DNA from: Hirudo medicinalis
Taxonomy: Eukaryota; Annelida; Clitellata; Hirudinida; Hirudinidae
DNA: 40,421 nt
Reading direction: 5' to 3'
Assembly (NCBI GenBank): GCA_011800805.1
Contig: MPNW01000898.1
Location: forward strand, 1 to 40,421
The position numbers and the translations under genes were made by a program. Shown one piece after another: positions 1 to 9,170 of the stretch. The notes below the pieces were generated by a model, which was not told where the DNA came from, made no database searches, and saw only the letters and a program-made list of their open reading frames with translations. Position 1 is the stretch's first letter, and each line of letters opens with the position of its first letter.

Positions 1-123
1 TCTATCGAAATGCTGCAACAACAACTATCAATCACTATCAGACAGATTCATGCAGATATCGTTAAATCCATTTGCGGAAATCATTTCTATAAACAAATAT
101 TTAAGTGTAAATTAAATGTCTAA
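1..123 (+). CDS. 3' end of an unrecognised ORF cut by the window edge, possibly a transposase
   Basis: An open frame runs from base 1 to a TAA at 121-123 and encodes the last 40 residues of a protein. The tail is basic and ends with FYKQIFKCKLNV. The start lies outside the window. I do not firmly recognise the family. A DDE transposase C-terminus is a guess, based on the short basic tail, its position at the contig edge, and the apparent IS fragment at the opposite edge. No inverted repeat could be confirmed in the 65 bases that follow. Confidence 0.35.
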   Translation, partial: SIEMLQQQLSITIRQIHADIVKSICGNHFYKQIFKCKLNV

Positions 124-187
124 AAGGCATTAATAACGAATTATGAAAGATGTCTAATGTATTTTCAACTCTGTTTTATCATCGTGT

Positions 188-1284
188 TTATTGATAACGA
201 CTATGGTCATTTGAAATCCGACCACCTACTGGAGGATATGGATTTCCATCATTAAGTTGTGCTTGGTAATTCAACCTTTCCGTCGGCGTCATTACAGTAT
301 TATCTGCTTTATAAACTACGTCAGCGAGCTCTCCATAGACATCCGAGTATAGCTATATATATGGAATACAAAGACCATTCACCCACATTCTATCTGTACG
401 GGGTGTTACATCGTTACCAGAAAAAACAGTCCCATCGGAAACTTTTGTCATTGCATTTAACTCAAGACTTTTTACAAAAGCCTTAGAATCATAAATCATT
501 ACGGAACTAAAATCAACCGCACCAATAGTATAGTAGTTCGCCCTACGCTGCTCAAGGTTATACCACTTTTCAGGAAGAATATTGTTTCGGTGTGCATTAA
601 TATAGCTGTCGCGATTGTGTGCATTATGTTCATGATCAAATCCAATAGCATGCCCTAACTCATGGATTCCTATGCCAACAAGTTCAGGAGAACAAAAAAG
701 CAGTTTGAATCTTCAACTCTTGCCTTCCTCCATTGGCATTTCTTCCAATTTGTGAACCATTGGTATCACCACCATCAACAAACTCTATATATGGGTACGC
801 AAATCTATATACTGGATCAATGGTAGGCTGGCCAGTTGCATTATAGAACCGTACATTTTAATTGGCCTCCCAATGTGCAATAGCCAATCTCATAATTTCA
901 CGCTGCACAGGAGACAAACTTGAACCATATACATACCTTGCCACAGCCCACATATTGTAAGGGGTTGGATATTGGCCGACAGCTTTAGTTCCTAGCTTAA
1001 AGTATAGAGGCATGCCAGTAGAAGGGTGTGCTGTTGTTTCTGGTTTCAAAGAGCCAGTAATTCCAGAATAAATATGCCCTTCTTTCTCCAACGATTTAAG
1101 TTGTGTTTCTGACAACAGGATGTCATCTGATAAAAATAATAGTTTCCGTTTTTAGGGTAATCAATTTTTCTGAATCGGATTTGATTTCATTTCTCTCGTT
1201 TGTGGTATCATCTTTTCTACATGAAGATAATAATGTTACCGTTGCCAGAATGATTGCGAGATAATAGTACGATGTCCTTCTCAT
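188..1284 (-). pseudogene. Decayed astacin-type (M12A) zinc metalloprotease lipoprotein
   Basis: An ATG at 1284 opens a lipoprotein signal peptide ending in the lipobox LLSSC followed by RKDD. Downstream the frames carry an astacin catalytic domain, with the zinc motif HELGHAIGFDH at 632-664 followed by EH. The reading frame is broken at least four times. There is a frameshift in a T/A run near 1131-1137, an in-frame TAA at 858-860, a frameshift at the six-A run 694-699 just before the zinc motif, and an in-frame TAG at 353-355. After that TAG the same frame stays open to a TAA at 188-190. Family members cleave extracellular peptides, and the lipobox predicts a lipid-anchored envelope protein. 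Two breaks lie in homopolymers and could be read errors, but the two stop codons argue for real decay. Family assignment is firm; functionality is very unlikely. Confidence 0.8.
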
Positions 1285-1548
1285 AACTTATAGTTTTAAA
1301 ATTAAGACCCTGTTGCACGTCAGGCAAATAATACGTTTTGCATGTTTAATTTTTTCTTTGGGTTTTACAGCAAATATCCCTCAATAGTAGTTATTAAAAT
1401 TTTTTCAATAAAAACGGCTATATCAATTCAAAATTGGCTTTTTAAGACTGCCGCTATAAATATAAAATAATTTTCTCTAATAAAAAAAGCCGAGTTCAAC
1501 CAACCGGTAACAAAGAGGAAGTGTAATAACTACTATCCAACCGTAATA
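1285..1548. other. Intergenic AT-rich stretch, no gene seen
   Basis: This 264-base stretch lies between the start of the protease pseudogene and the end of the esterase-like gene, both on the minus strand. It contains poly-A/T tracts. An 8-base arm (GGCTTTTT near 1435 with AAAAAGCC near 1484) is too widely spaced for a convincing terminator. No ORF or RNA gene is apparent. Confidence 0.5.
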
Positions 1549-2706
1549 CTACGGAACTACCTCGAACAAAAATAGTTGCTGCTTTTGTAGTATGCTAAAA
1601 TTATTATCGGCTATAAATAGCAAAGATGCGTGCCCATTGGGCAGTAAAGGACCCCATGTAACACCTTCTACATTATCAATATATTTATTCAAAGCAGAAA
1701 AATTGTACAACAATGTTTTGGAGGCAGGTATATATTGAGTGTTTTTGTAAAGACTTTTTACAATAGAAACATCGGCAGCTTTAGAAAAATCGGCCAAGAA
1801 AATTTTGATTACGCAAGTGGTCGTTCCAATAGAAAAAGATCGTTCAATTACTAAAAACCGATCATTGCTTACATTCAATATTTCCGATACACCATTGATG
1901 CCAAACGCACTTTGCGGCACGGGCTGCACTGCTACGGCATCTAACTTATATCCGTATTGAGACAACGGTTTTTTGGTAAAGGCATCGAACTTTGTAAACC
2001 GCACCGGAGCACCTGCATAGGATGCACTGGCCAAGGGGCCATCCTCGTATATGGCACCTTCCATGCCGACCCATAAATTTTTGTAATTGTTTGAAAAAGT
2101 AATACCCTCCAACGCATTGTTCTCGCGTGTGCCTTTTTCTTCTTTATACACCAACAAATTGGGCGGCAACAAAAAACTATCTTTTAAAAAACCGTTCTCA
2201 TCCATTTCATATACTTGCGGATTTTGATACGCCTCACGTCCGCCACGTACCGCCCTATCTCCTTCGCTACTCCAAAATAAGGTTTTCGTTAAAGGATTGT
2301 ACCTTATCGATTCGGGGTCGGTAGCTTTTTCGGGAAAAGTTTTTAAAGCGGGAAACGTGTCTTTATTGGCATCTTTTAAAGTATGTACAGATAAGAAGCG
2401 TACACCGTCTATTTTATAATTATTAATATCGATGGCTGCAGTATAAAAACGTGCGGCACTGCTGGCAGAACGCTCATCGCTGATGATGAAATATCGATTA
2501 TTTTTTTGATCGTAGTCGATGCCCGAAAGTCCGCCCACCCATGTATTTTGAAAACGAGAATCAAATGGGATTACGTATTCGTCCAAAAATTTTAGTGCTG
2601 AGATAGACACAATTGTTGGATTACCACATCCCGTATTTTTATGGAGCGTAGCACATCCGCTCAAAACAAATAATGCAACAACGAAGCACTTGAAGAATAA
2701 ACGCAT
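1549..2706 (-). CDS. Esterase-like-activity-of-phytase family lipoprotein
   Basis: This 385-residue protein begins with a lipoprotein signal peptide (lipobox LSGC, Cys about residue 18). It continues as one phytase-like beta-propeller domain. Recognisable blocks are GGLSGIDYD near residue 58, the DESIR-type segment ATDPESIRYN near 130, WSSEGDR near 145, NNALEGITFS near 195 and IERSFSIG near 290. The family is named for esterase-like activity and is found as secreted or lipid-anchored proteins. The true substrate is unknown, so phytase activity should not be assumed. The gene starts 24 bases after the 3' end of the RNase P RNA, and no separate promoter is evident, so read-through transcription is possible. 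The ATG at 2706 is the natural start because it opens the signal peptide. Confidence 0.88.
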   Translation of the reverse strand: MRLFFKCFVVALFVLSGCATLHKNTGCGNPTIVSISALKFLDEYVIPFDSRFQNTWVGGLSGIDYDQKNNRYFIISDERSASSAARFYTAAIDINNYKIDGVRFLSVHTLKDANKDTFPALKTFPEKATDPESIRYNPLTKTLFWSSEGDRAVRGGREAYQNPQVYEMDENGFLKDSFLLPPNLLVYKEEKGTRENNALEGITFSNNYKNLWVGMEGAIYEDGPLASASYAGAPVRFTKFDAFTKKPLSQYGYKLDAVAVQPVPQSAFGINGVSEILNVSNDRFLVIERSFSIGTTTCVIKIFLADFSKAADVSIVKSLYKNTQYIPASKTLLYNFSALNKYIDNVEGVTWGPLLPNGHASLLFIADNNFSILQKQQLFLFEVVP

Positions 2707-2730
2707 ATAGGTGTTAATTGTATAAGAAAA

Positions 2731-3121
2731 GTTACAAGCCTATAAGCCGGATTCTGTATCTCACCCAAAAGCGAGATGGTTGTCATTTATCTGTTGATGC
2801 AATTACTCGCAACAATCCATCTGCCTACCCTCCCCGATAGTTTTAAGCAAACATTTTGCCGGGCCGGCAAAAAATCGGGGTTTACATGGCATTTCAGCAC
2901 ACAAGGTTTACCCGAAATATTTATTACTAAATACTTCCGTGAGCTCTTACCTCACGTTTTCACCCTTATCTGCCTCAGGGCAGACGGTAATTTTCTGTGG
3001 CACTGTCTATCCCCAATTTAGTGCAAACTAAAATGAAGCCCGGCTATTCACCGGTGTGCTGCCCTATGCTGTCCGGACTTTCCTCCCTTATATACAAAAA
3101 GGCGACAACCCAGCTTGTAAC
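2731..3121 (-). ncRNA. rnpB: RNase P RNA, bacterial type A
   Basis: On the minus strand the sequence contains the hallmark blocks of RNase P RNA. These are GGAGGAAAGTCCGGAC near the 5' end, GATAGACAGTGCCACAGAAA, AGGGTGAAAACGTGAGGTAAG with AGAGCTCACGG, and near the 3' end AGATAAATGACAACC and ACAGAATCCGGCTTATAGGC. The ends GTTACAAGC (5', 3121-3113) and GCTTGTAAC (3', 2739-2731) pair to form helix P1. This fixes the boundaries and gives about 391 nt. The RNA is the catalytic subunit that removes tRNA 5' leaders. Short ORFs overlapping it are artefacts. A perfect TAnnTTTG promoter element lies 4 bases upstream of the 5' end. Confidence 0.95.
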
Positions 3122-3125
3122 ATCA

Positions 3126-3133
3126 CAAAGATA
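3126..3133 (-). promoter_or_regulatory. Promoter -7 element of rnpB
   Basis: The minus strand reads TATCTTTG, a perfect match to the Bacteroidota -7 consensus TAnnTTTG. Four bases separate it from the P1 5' end of the RNase P RNA, which is the expected distance to the transcription start. No convincing -33 TTG was seen at ideal spacing. Confidence 0.7.
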
Positions 3134-3189
3134 GCCAATTGATTTCAGACGATGGGTTGATGCTCAACTTTATCAGTAGGAACTCGTTT

Positions 3190-4212
3190 TTAATATTTAA
3201 AGAAAATTTCTGTGGCGCCGTATCCATAGCTGGGATGATATTGATTGATGAAACAACTAACTCCCTTTTTATGACGCAACATATCGTGTATTTCATTCCG
3301 AAGGCGGCCGGTACCCACACCATGAATAATGATTAAATGTGGCTGAATATGCGCCACAGCCAAATCGTAAAATTTTTCAAATGTTTTTAATTGAAGCGTC
3401 AGTATTTCAAAATTATTCATGCTTGATGCATTGTCGGTTAGTTTTTCTATGTGAAGATCCACCACTGTTCGGGCGGGTTCTAAATACTTTCTGGCTTCTT
3501 TTGCATTATATATTTTGTATCCTTTATGCACCAATTTTTCTAACGGCAGTTTAGCATCTTCGGGTTCTTTATTGGGATATTTTTCAAACAGTAAATAAGA
3601 AAAAGAAGGCTGGTTTATTTGCTTCAGTTCTTCTATTTTATTAAACAATTGTTTGGGTTTTATTTTTACGGTGCTTTCAAAATGGTCGGCTTTAGTCTTA
3701 TCTAATTGTTGTAAAGAAAAATCAAACTCAAATGTGGGACTGTCGCTCATATCATGAAATACCACATCGTGAATGTAAAAGTTTTCGAACGGTTGTACCG
3801 AATTTTTTAATTCAGATTCGGGTTTACCAAAGAAAAATAATTTATAATGAAACTGATAAGTAACTGAAGTATTGTTGATTAAGTATATTTTCAGTTTTTC
3901 TACATACTCATCTCCAAATTCGTCCACATCCATCACCGGAAAAAAGTTCAACCATACACCGTTTTCTTTTTGTTCTTTGCGGATATTTTTTTCTTTTTTA
4001 ATATCGTCAATATATTTTTTGGGCGTAGGTAGTGGTGGTTTTTTCTTTTGGGTAAACTGTTTATAGTATGGAAAATCGATCTGATCTAAATATACCGGAA
4101 AACGCACCCCGCGTACTTCTACCAAAGCCATTTTTTTATTGATAAACTCTACGATTTCGGCTTCTTCTTCAGAATGCAATACCAACACCTTATCTCCTAT
4201 CTGAAATTTCAC
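3190..4212 (-). CDS. DUF2027 and Smr domain protein
   Basis: This 340-residue protein starts at a GTG (4212-4210). Residues 1-55 form a small beta-rich domain of the kind placed before DUF2027 (MKFQIGDKVLVLHSEEEAEI). Residues about 90-200 match the DUF2027 region. The C-terminus, about 250-340, is an Smr domain with VVDLHIEKL and the HGxGxGxLR-type loop IIIHGVGTGRLRNEIHDML. Smr domains bind branched or structured nucleic acid and some have nicking endonuclease activity. The DLHG motif here reads DLHI, so nuclease activity is uncertain. The gene is 68 bases upstream of rnpB, with its own promoter-like elements immediately before the start. Family assignment is confident; biological role is not. 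Confidence 0.88.
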   Translation of the reverse strand: MKFQIGDKVLVLHSEEEAEIVEFINKKMALVEVRGVRFPVYLDQIDFPYYKQFTQKKKPPLPTPKKYIDDIKKEKNIRKEQKENGVWLNFFPVMDVDEFGDEYVEKLKIYLINNTSVTYQFHYKLFFFGKPESELKNSVQPFENFYIHDVVFHDMSDSPTFEFDFSLQQLDKTKADHFESTVKIKPKQLFNKIEELKQINQPSFSYLLFEKYPNKEPEDAKLPLEKLVHKGYKIYNAKEARKYLEPARTVVDLHIEKLTDNASSMNNFEILTLQLKTFEKFYDLAVAHIQPHLIIIHGVGTGRLRNEIHDMLRHKKGVSCFINQYHPSYGYGATEIFFKY

Positions 4213-4216
4213 GCAG

Positions 4217-4224
4217 CAAATTTA
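4217..4224 (-). promoter_or_regulatory. Promoter-like TAAATTTG four bases before the DUF2027-Smr start
   Basis: The minus strand reads TAAATTTG, matching TAnnTTTG, followed by CTGC and then the GTG start codon. If used, transcription would begin at or next to the start codon, giving a leaderless message. A second candidate, TACTTTCG, lies about 12 bases further upstream and would give a short leader. Confidence 0.45.
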
Positions 4225-4289
4225 GCTCGAAAGTACATTATAGAAGGCATAAAAAATGTGTTGTATATTTCATTACAATATGTGGTATT

Positions 4290-5996
4290 TTATTTTTTAC
4301 TGGGTGATAGTTTGCTATTTCGGTAGCCATATAAAAAATAGATGATAAGTCCTCCTGTCATCCACACAAAAAACCAAAACCAACTAACTGCCGGTATTTC
4401 TATCAGCAAATGCATACAGGAAAGTACACCCAATACAGGAATCAATGAAAATTGCGAGACTACTGTTTTTAATGTAATAATGAATGCTATTATTAAAAAC
4501 AGTAAGAATAGAATCTCTTGATAATCTTCTTTATCAATATTCATTACAGCGGCTATCAATCTGTGGCGAAAAAAGTAAATAAACATCACGTACAATGTCG
4601 GCACAATGTAGCGTCCGCTGATATAGGGAATTTTGAATTTTGTATCATTTGCCGACACGGGAGGCAATAACAATACACCGCCGCACACCAGTATAAAAGC
4701 AAATAAAGTACCGATACTTGTCAAGTCGGTTACAAGTCCACTTTGCAAAAACAAAGCACCTACCCCTACTATAACACCCGTAATAATCGTAGAAAAAGAG
4801 GGTGTTTTATACTTGGGATGTATTTTTTGAAATACTTTAGGCAGCAGACCATCCCGGCTCATACTCATCCATATTCTTGGTTGTCCTATTTGAAACACAA
4901 GAATCACCGATGTGGTGGCTACTACCGCACTTATTGAAACGATTTTTTCTATCCATGGTGCCCGTTTTTCAAACACAAAGGCTAAGGGGTCATCCACTCC
5001 ATTAAAGTTACTGTACTTTTCAATGCCCGTAAGTACAAGTGCAATGGCGATGTATAAAACGGTACAAATAAGTAACGAATACATCATGCTGCGCGGCATA
5101 TCGCGCTGCGGATTTTTGCACTCTTCGGCCGTGGTAGAAATAGCATCAAACCCGATGTAGGCATAAAACACAGCCGATACACCTTTTAGCACGCCTTCAA
5201 ATCCATTGGGCATAAATGGTTTCCAATTATTGGTATCTACAAAAAAAGCACCTGCTATTATTACAAATACGATAACGGCCATTTTAAACAGTACCATATA
5301 GTTGGCCGACTGCTTACTCTCTTTAATACCGATATAGGCCAACCAAGTTATCAATACAATGATAATAAAAGCAGGAAGATTGAGAAACAAAGGCATTGTG
5401 CCAATTCTTGGTGCTTTATTGTAAGCATCGATAGCAAAACGATAGCTTTCTATTTCTTGCGCAGAAAGCCGAGACGTATTGCCGGCTAAGGCATTAGTGG
5501 CTTTATGAAATGCTTGTACTGCCGTTTGCGGATCGACCAACATCCAATCGGGTAAATGAATATTAAAAACGTGTTCTAATAGGTTATTAAAATAACCGCT
5601 CCACGAAATGGCTACTACTATATTGCCAATGGCGTACTCCAATATCAATGCCCAACCTATAATCCATGCTATCAGTTCACCAAAAGTTACATAGGAGTAG
5701 GTATAGGCGCTGCCCGATACGGGTATTCTGCCGGAAAATTCGGCATAGCAAAGTGCAGAAAACCCACAAGTAATAGCTGTAATAATAAAGAGTATTGATA
5801 CGCCCGGACCTCCGTGGTAGGCAGCTCCACCAATGGTAGAGAAAATACCGGCCCCTACTACAGCTGCTATCCCTAAAAAGGTTAAATCGCGAACACCTAA
5901 TATTTTTTTAAGACGGGTACCTTGGTCATCATCATCATTTGCGGTTTCTGCTTCTTTTAAAATATTTTCAATTTTCTTTTTGCGTAGTACCGACAT
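4290..5996 (-). CDS. APC superfamily amino acid permease (CAT/YfnA type)
   Basis: This 568-residue integral inner-membrane protein has at least 12 hydrophobic segments. The first transmembrane helix carries the substrate-binding glycine motif GAGIFSTIGG (about residues 48-57). It is followed by CYAEFSGRIPVSGSAYTY and FYAYIGFDAISTTAEECKNP, both typical of the cationic amino acid transporter branch of the APC superfamily. A long, poorly conserved loop of about 60 residues lies between helices 4 and 5. The N-terminus has a charged cytosolic tail. Family members import amino acids by proton symport or exchange. Substrate cannot be read from the sequence. The gene lies 53 bases after the polyprenyl synthase and may be co-transcribed with it. 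Confidence 0.9.
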   Translation of the reverse strand: MSVLRKKKIENILKEAETANDDDDQGTRLKKILGVRDLTFLGIAAVVGAGIFSTIGGAAYHGGPGVSILFIITAITCGFSALCYAEFSGRIPVSGSAYTYSYVTFGELIAWIIGWALILEYAIGNIVVAISWSGYFNNLLEHVFNIHLPDWMLVDPQTAVQAFHKATNALAGNTSRLSAQEIESYRFAIDAYNKAPRIGTMPLFLNLPAFIIIVLITWLAYIGIKESKQSANYMVLFKMAVIVFVIIAGAFFVDTNNWKPFMPNGFEGVLKGVSAVFYAYIGFDAISTTAEECKNPQRDMPRSMMYSLLICTVLYIAIALVLTGIEKYSNFNGVDDPLAFVFEKRAPWIEKIVSISAVVATTSVILVFQIGQPRIWMSMSRDGLLPKVFQKIHPKYKTPSFSTIITGVIVGVGALFLQSGLVTDLTSIGTLFAFILVCGGVLLLPPVSANDTKFKIPYISGRYIVPTLYVMFIYFFRHRLIAAVMNIDKEDYQEILFLLFLIIAFIITLKTVVSQFSLIPVLGVLSCMHLLIEIPAVSWFWFFVWMTGGLIIYFLYGYRNSKLSPSKK

Positions 5997-6049
5997 TGGG
6001 TTTTATCGATTTTTTCTAAAACAAATATTATTAATTGCTGCTTAAATCT

Positions 6050-7015
6050 TTAATAATCTCTTTTTACTAATAGCTGCGCCAAGTCTTTGAGCGGCTGCTT
6101 TCTTTTGGACACCACAGCCATTTCATCAAAATAGCTCAATGCCTGATTTAAAAACAAATCTTTTTGTTGTATGGCCCATTCATCTATTTTGCAATCTTTA
6201 TAAATGCGTAACATACGGGTTACTTTATCGGCCGGATTGGCATTCAATAGTTCGTGCAACTCTTGTTTTTGGGCAGTACTGGCCACTTCTAGTACTTGTA
6301 TCAGCAAGAAGGTTTTTTTGTTTACCAAGATATCTCCACCGGGCTGCTTGCCAAATTTTTCGGGATTCCCAAAAGCATCTAAATAGTCGTCTTGCATTTG
6401 AAATGCCAAGCCTATTTTTTTTCCTGCTTCGTACAACAAATCTAAATTACCAGGACTGCCACCACCTAAAATACCGCCCATTTGCAGGCTGGCGGCCAGT
6501 AGTACAGAGGTTTTGAGTGTAATCATGTGCAAGTACTCATCGTAAGACACGTCATTTCGGGCTTCGAAGTCCATATCTATCTGTTGCCCTTCGCACACTT
6601 CTGCAGCAGTTTTATTAAACAAGCTGAGTGTTCGGGGAATGAGACCCGGTGTGAGGTTATTGATGTAATCATAAGATTTTACCAACATCACATCGCCTGC
6701 CAATACAGCGGTACTTTGGTTGTATTTGTTATGAACAGTGGGCTTACCCCTTCGTAGCGGTGCCTTGTCCATGATATCATCATGAATCAAGGTAAAATTG
6801 TGAAATAGCTCGATGGCAGTGGCTACATTCCAAGCATCTGCATGGATGGTGCCAAACAACTCATTACCCATCAGGCAAAGCACAGGTCTGAACCTTTTGC
6901 CGCCCAACGATAAAAAATAGTTATTGGGCTCGTATAAAGTAGCCGGCTGCTCGGGAAAATGGCGGCGGCTGAAATACGCCGAAAACTGTCTCGATAATTC
7001 TTCAAACGATTGCAT
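6050..7015 (-). CDS. Polyprenyl (isoprenoid diphosphate) synthase
   Basis: This 321-residue enzyme is a class I trans-prenyltransferase that condenses isopentenyl diphosphate with allylic diphosphates. The first aspartate-rich motif is LIHDDIMDKAPLRRG (about residues 96-110, DDxxD form). The second is QMQDDYLDAFGNPEKFGKQ (about 206-224). The substrate-binding GGKRFRPVL is near residue 38. The DDxxD form, without the two extra residues of typical IspA farnesyl synthases, together with a Phe five residues before the motif, suggests a short to medium chain product such as GGPP. That is inference only. It could supply quinone, carotenoid or undecaprenyl precursors. A TATTTTTG element sits four bases before the ATG. 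Confidence 0.9.
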   Translation of the reverse strand: MQSFEELSRQFSAYFSRRHFPEQPATLYEPNNYFLSLGGKRFRPVLCLMGNELFGTIHADAWNVATAIELFHNFTLIHDDIMDKAPLRRGKPTVHNKYNQSTAVLAGDVMLVKSYDYINNLTPGLIPRTLSLFNKTAAEVCEGQQIDMDFEARNDVSYDEYLHMITLKTSVLLAASLQMGGILGGGSPGNLDLLYEAGKKIGLAFQMQDDYLDAFGNPEKFGKQPGGDILVNKKTFLLIQVLEVASTAQKQELHELLNANPADKVTRMLRIYKDCKIDEWAIQQKDLFLNQALSYFDEMAVVSKRKQPLKDLAQLLVKRDY

Positions 7016-7019
7016 GCTT

Positions 7020-7027
7020 CAAAAATA
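7020..7027 (-). promoter_or_regulatory. Promoter-like TATTTTTG four bases before the prenyl synthase start
   Basis: The minus strand reads TATTTTTG, a match to TAnnTTTG, then AAGC and the ATG. The spacing would put the transcription start at the A of the start codon. No clear -33 element is seen, so this is a candidate only. Confidence 0.45.
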
Positions 7028-7091
7028 GAGAAAAATGGTACGAATGAAAGAATAGTTTTAAAAGAATGTATTCGGCATGAATTTTTATAAT

Positions 7092-9062
7092 TTATTTCAC
7101 CCAATCGTAATCTATCTGTTTTTTGTCTATATTCGCTGCTGCTACCTTTATCCGCACTTTATCTCCCATGGTAAATTTAGTCCCGGTACGCATACCCACT
7201 AGTGCATAGTCGCTTTCTGAGTGTTTAAAGCTATCGTGTTCGGACAAACTGATGATGGATACCAATCCTTCACATAGGTGCGCTACTGTTTCTGCCCAAA
7301 AACCAAATTTGGAAACGCCGCTTATAATGGCATCAAATTCTTCTCCCACATATTGGCTCATGAACTGTACCTGCTTGTATTTGTTGGCCGAACGTTCACA
7401 TTCCATGGCGGCACGTTCGCGTTCGCTGCAATGTTTGCATTTTTCTTCCATACGCCTATCCACACTTATGGAATCTTCTAATATGTTTTGCAGAATGCGG
7501 TGTACCATCACATCTGGGTATCGGCGTATGGGTGATGTGAAATGACAATAATGCTCAAATCCTAATCCATAATGGCCTACATTGCTTTCGGTGTATTTGG
7601 CTTTGGCCATTGTGCGAATACCCAACTGTTGCAATACGGCTTCTTCGGGGCGGCCTTTTACATCTTTTAGTAATTTGTTGAAAGAACTTGCAATAGCCTC
7701 TGCACTCGAAATATCGAATGTGTAACCAAATTTATTGGCAAAGGCAATAAATGGCAATAGTTTTTCTTCATCGGGCGTATCGTGTATGCGGTATGGAAAT
7801 GGAAGCGATTTGTTATTCACTTTTATTTTGGATACGTGCTTGGCTACTGTGCGGTTGGCCAGCAGCATCAATTCTTCTATTAGTTGATGTGCCTCCTTGC
7901 TTTCTTTTAAAATAATACCAATGGGGTTTCCTTTTTCGTCCAACTTGAAACGTACTTCGGTAGAGTTGAAATTGATGGCACCTTCATCAAACCGATACTG
8001 GCGGAGTTTTTTAGAAATATCATTTACGGCAAGTATAATGTCTGCATGATCTCCCGTTCCGGTTTCAATAATTTCTTGTGCTTCTTCGTAAGTATATCTT
8101 CTGTTGGATTGGATGATCGTTTTTCCCAGCCAATGTTGTTTCACTTCGGCTTTGTCGTTGATTTGAAAAATGGCAGAAAAAGCCAACTTGTCTTCGTTGG
8201 GTCGCAGTGAGCAAAGTAAGTTCGATATGTGTTCGGGCAACATCGGATTCACACGGTCGGGTAAATAAACCGAGGTAGCTTTTTGGTAGGCCTCATCATC
8301 CAATGCGCTGCCCGGCGTTACATAATGGCTTACATCGGCAATGTGCACGCCTATTTCATGATTTCCGTTTCTCAATTTTCGGTACGAAATAGCATCATCA
8401 AAATCTTTGGCATCGGCAGGGTCTATCGTAAAAGTCAACACACTGCGAACATCTTTTCGTAAGCTGATGTCATCTTTGCTAATCACTTCCGGAATGCGTG
8501 CAGCCACCTCCAAAGCCTCGTCAGAAAAACTTAGCGGAAACCCGTTTTCCAGCAATATATTTTTCATGGCCGCATCGGCTGCATCTGCTCCGCTCAGCAC
8601 CGATACAACGATTGCTGCCGGCTTTTTTCCGTTGCTGCCCCAGTCTATAACACGTGCCACCACACTATCGCCGTTTTTTGCACCATTTAAGTGCTCTTCA
8701 TGCACATACAAATCCGGAATGTTTTTTTCCTTATCTCCCAGCACAAATGCAAAGCCTTTGTTCAATTCTAACTTTCCAATAAATTCGGTACGCTTTCGCT
8801 GCACCACTTCTATAATTTTTCCCTTAGCCCGCCCCTCGTACCCACTGGTTAGTTTCACCCGCACCACGTCGCCATCCATCGCATTGGCTAAGCCATCAGG
8901 CACAATCATCACGTCTTCTTCCAAACCATCCACAATCACAAACCCACGTCCACCACGTGTTACATCCAACCGGCCTTTCAATGTATTTTCTTCGGCACGT
9001 TTGGCACGCGTAGCCTTGGCTTGTGCTTTTGTTTTCTTTTTAGGTCTATTACTTTTACTCAT
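7092..9062 (-). CDS. rnr: Ribonuclease R (RNB/S1 exoribonuclease)
   Basis: This 656-residue enzyme has a lysine-rich N-terminus. It is followed by an OB/cold-shock domain (about 28-90, RGGRGFVIVDGLEEDVMI), a second OB fold (about 95-160), the RNB catalytic domain (about 195-520) and an S1 domain (about 565-650). The catalytic metal-binding aspartates lie in DPADAKDFDDAI. Further RNB motifs are HIADVSHYV and FTSPIRRYPDVMVHR. RNase R degrades structured RNA 3' to 5' and takes part in rRNA and mRNA quality control. The protein lacks the N-terminal winged-helix extension of the 813-residue E. coli enzyme. The ATG at 9062 is followed by basic residues and no earlier in-frame start is needed. Confidence 0.95.
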   Translation of the reverse strand: MSKSNRPKKKTKAQAKATRAKRAEENTLKGRLDVTRGGRGFVIVDGLEEDVMIVPDGLANAMDGDVVRVKLTSGYEGRAKGKIIEVVQRKRTEFIGKLELNKGFAFVLGDKEKNIPDLYVHEEHLNGAKNGDSVVARVIDWGSNGKKPAAIVVSVLSGADAADAAMKNILLENGFPLSFSDEALEVAARIPEVISKDDISLRKDVRSVLTFTIDPADAKDFDDAISYRKLRNGNHEIGVHIADVSHYVTPGSALDDEAYQKATSVYLPDRVNPMLPEHISNLLCSLRPNEDKLAFSAIFQINDKAEVKQHWLGKTIIQSNRRYTYEEAQEIIETGTGDHADIILAVNDISKKLRQYRFDEGAINFNSTEVRFKLDEKGNPIGIILKESKEAHQLIEELMLLANRTVAKHVSKIKVNNKSLPFPYRIHDTPDEEKLLPFIAFANKFGYTFDISSAEAIASSFNKLLKDVKGRPEEAVLQQLGIRTMAKAKYTESNVGHYGLGFEHYCHFTSPIRRYPDVMVHRILQNILEDSISVDRRMEEKCKHCSERERAAMECERSANKYKQVQFMSQYVGEEFDAIISGVSKFGFWAETVAHLCEGLVSIISLSEHDSFKHSESDYALVGMRTGTKFTMGDKVRIKVAAANIDKKQIDYDWVK

Positions 9063-9170
9063 TTTTTATTTTTATGTAATCATCAGATGAACTAACCGCA
9101 TCAGTATTGCGTCGCACACTTGGGCTGCAGTACATTGCTCATCGGTTGTTGAATATACAAAATATTTTGC

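Noticed and set aside
259..486. 75-residue plus-strand ORF
   Set aside because: It is antisense to the astacin pseudogene, whose homology on the minus strand explains the sequence.
1435..1491. Possible terminator from GGCTTTTT and AAAAAGCC
   Set aside because: The arms are A/T-rich and separated by about 40 bases with no stable stem.
2776..3323. Short ORFs on both strands over 2776-3323
   Set aside because: They lie on the RNase P RNA gene or its promoter, or antisense to the end of the Smr gene, and have no recognisable protein features.
8407..9090. 227-residue plus-strand ORF opposite the RNase R gene
   Set aside because: It is a long shadow frame; the minus strand encodes a full RNase R with all catalytic motifs.
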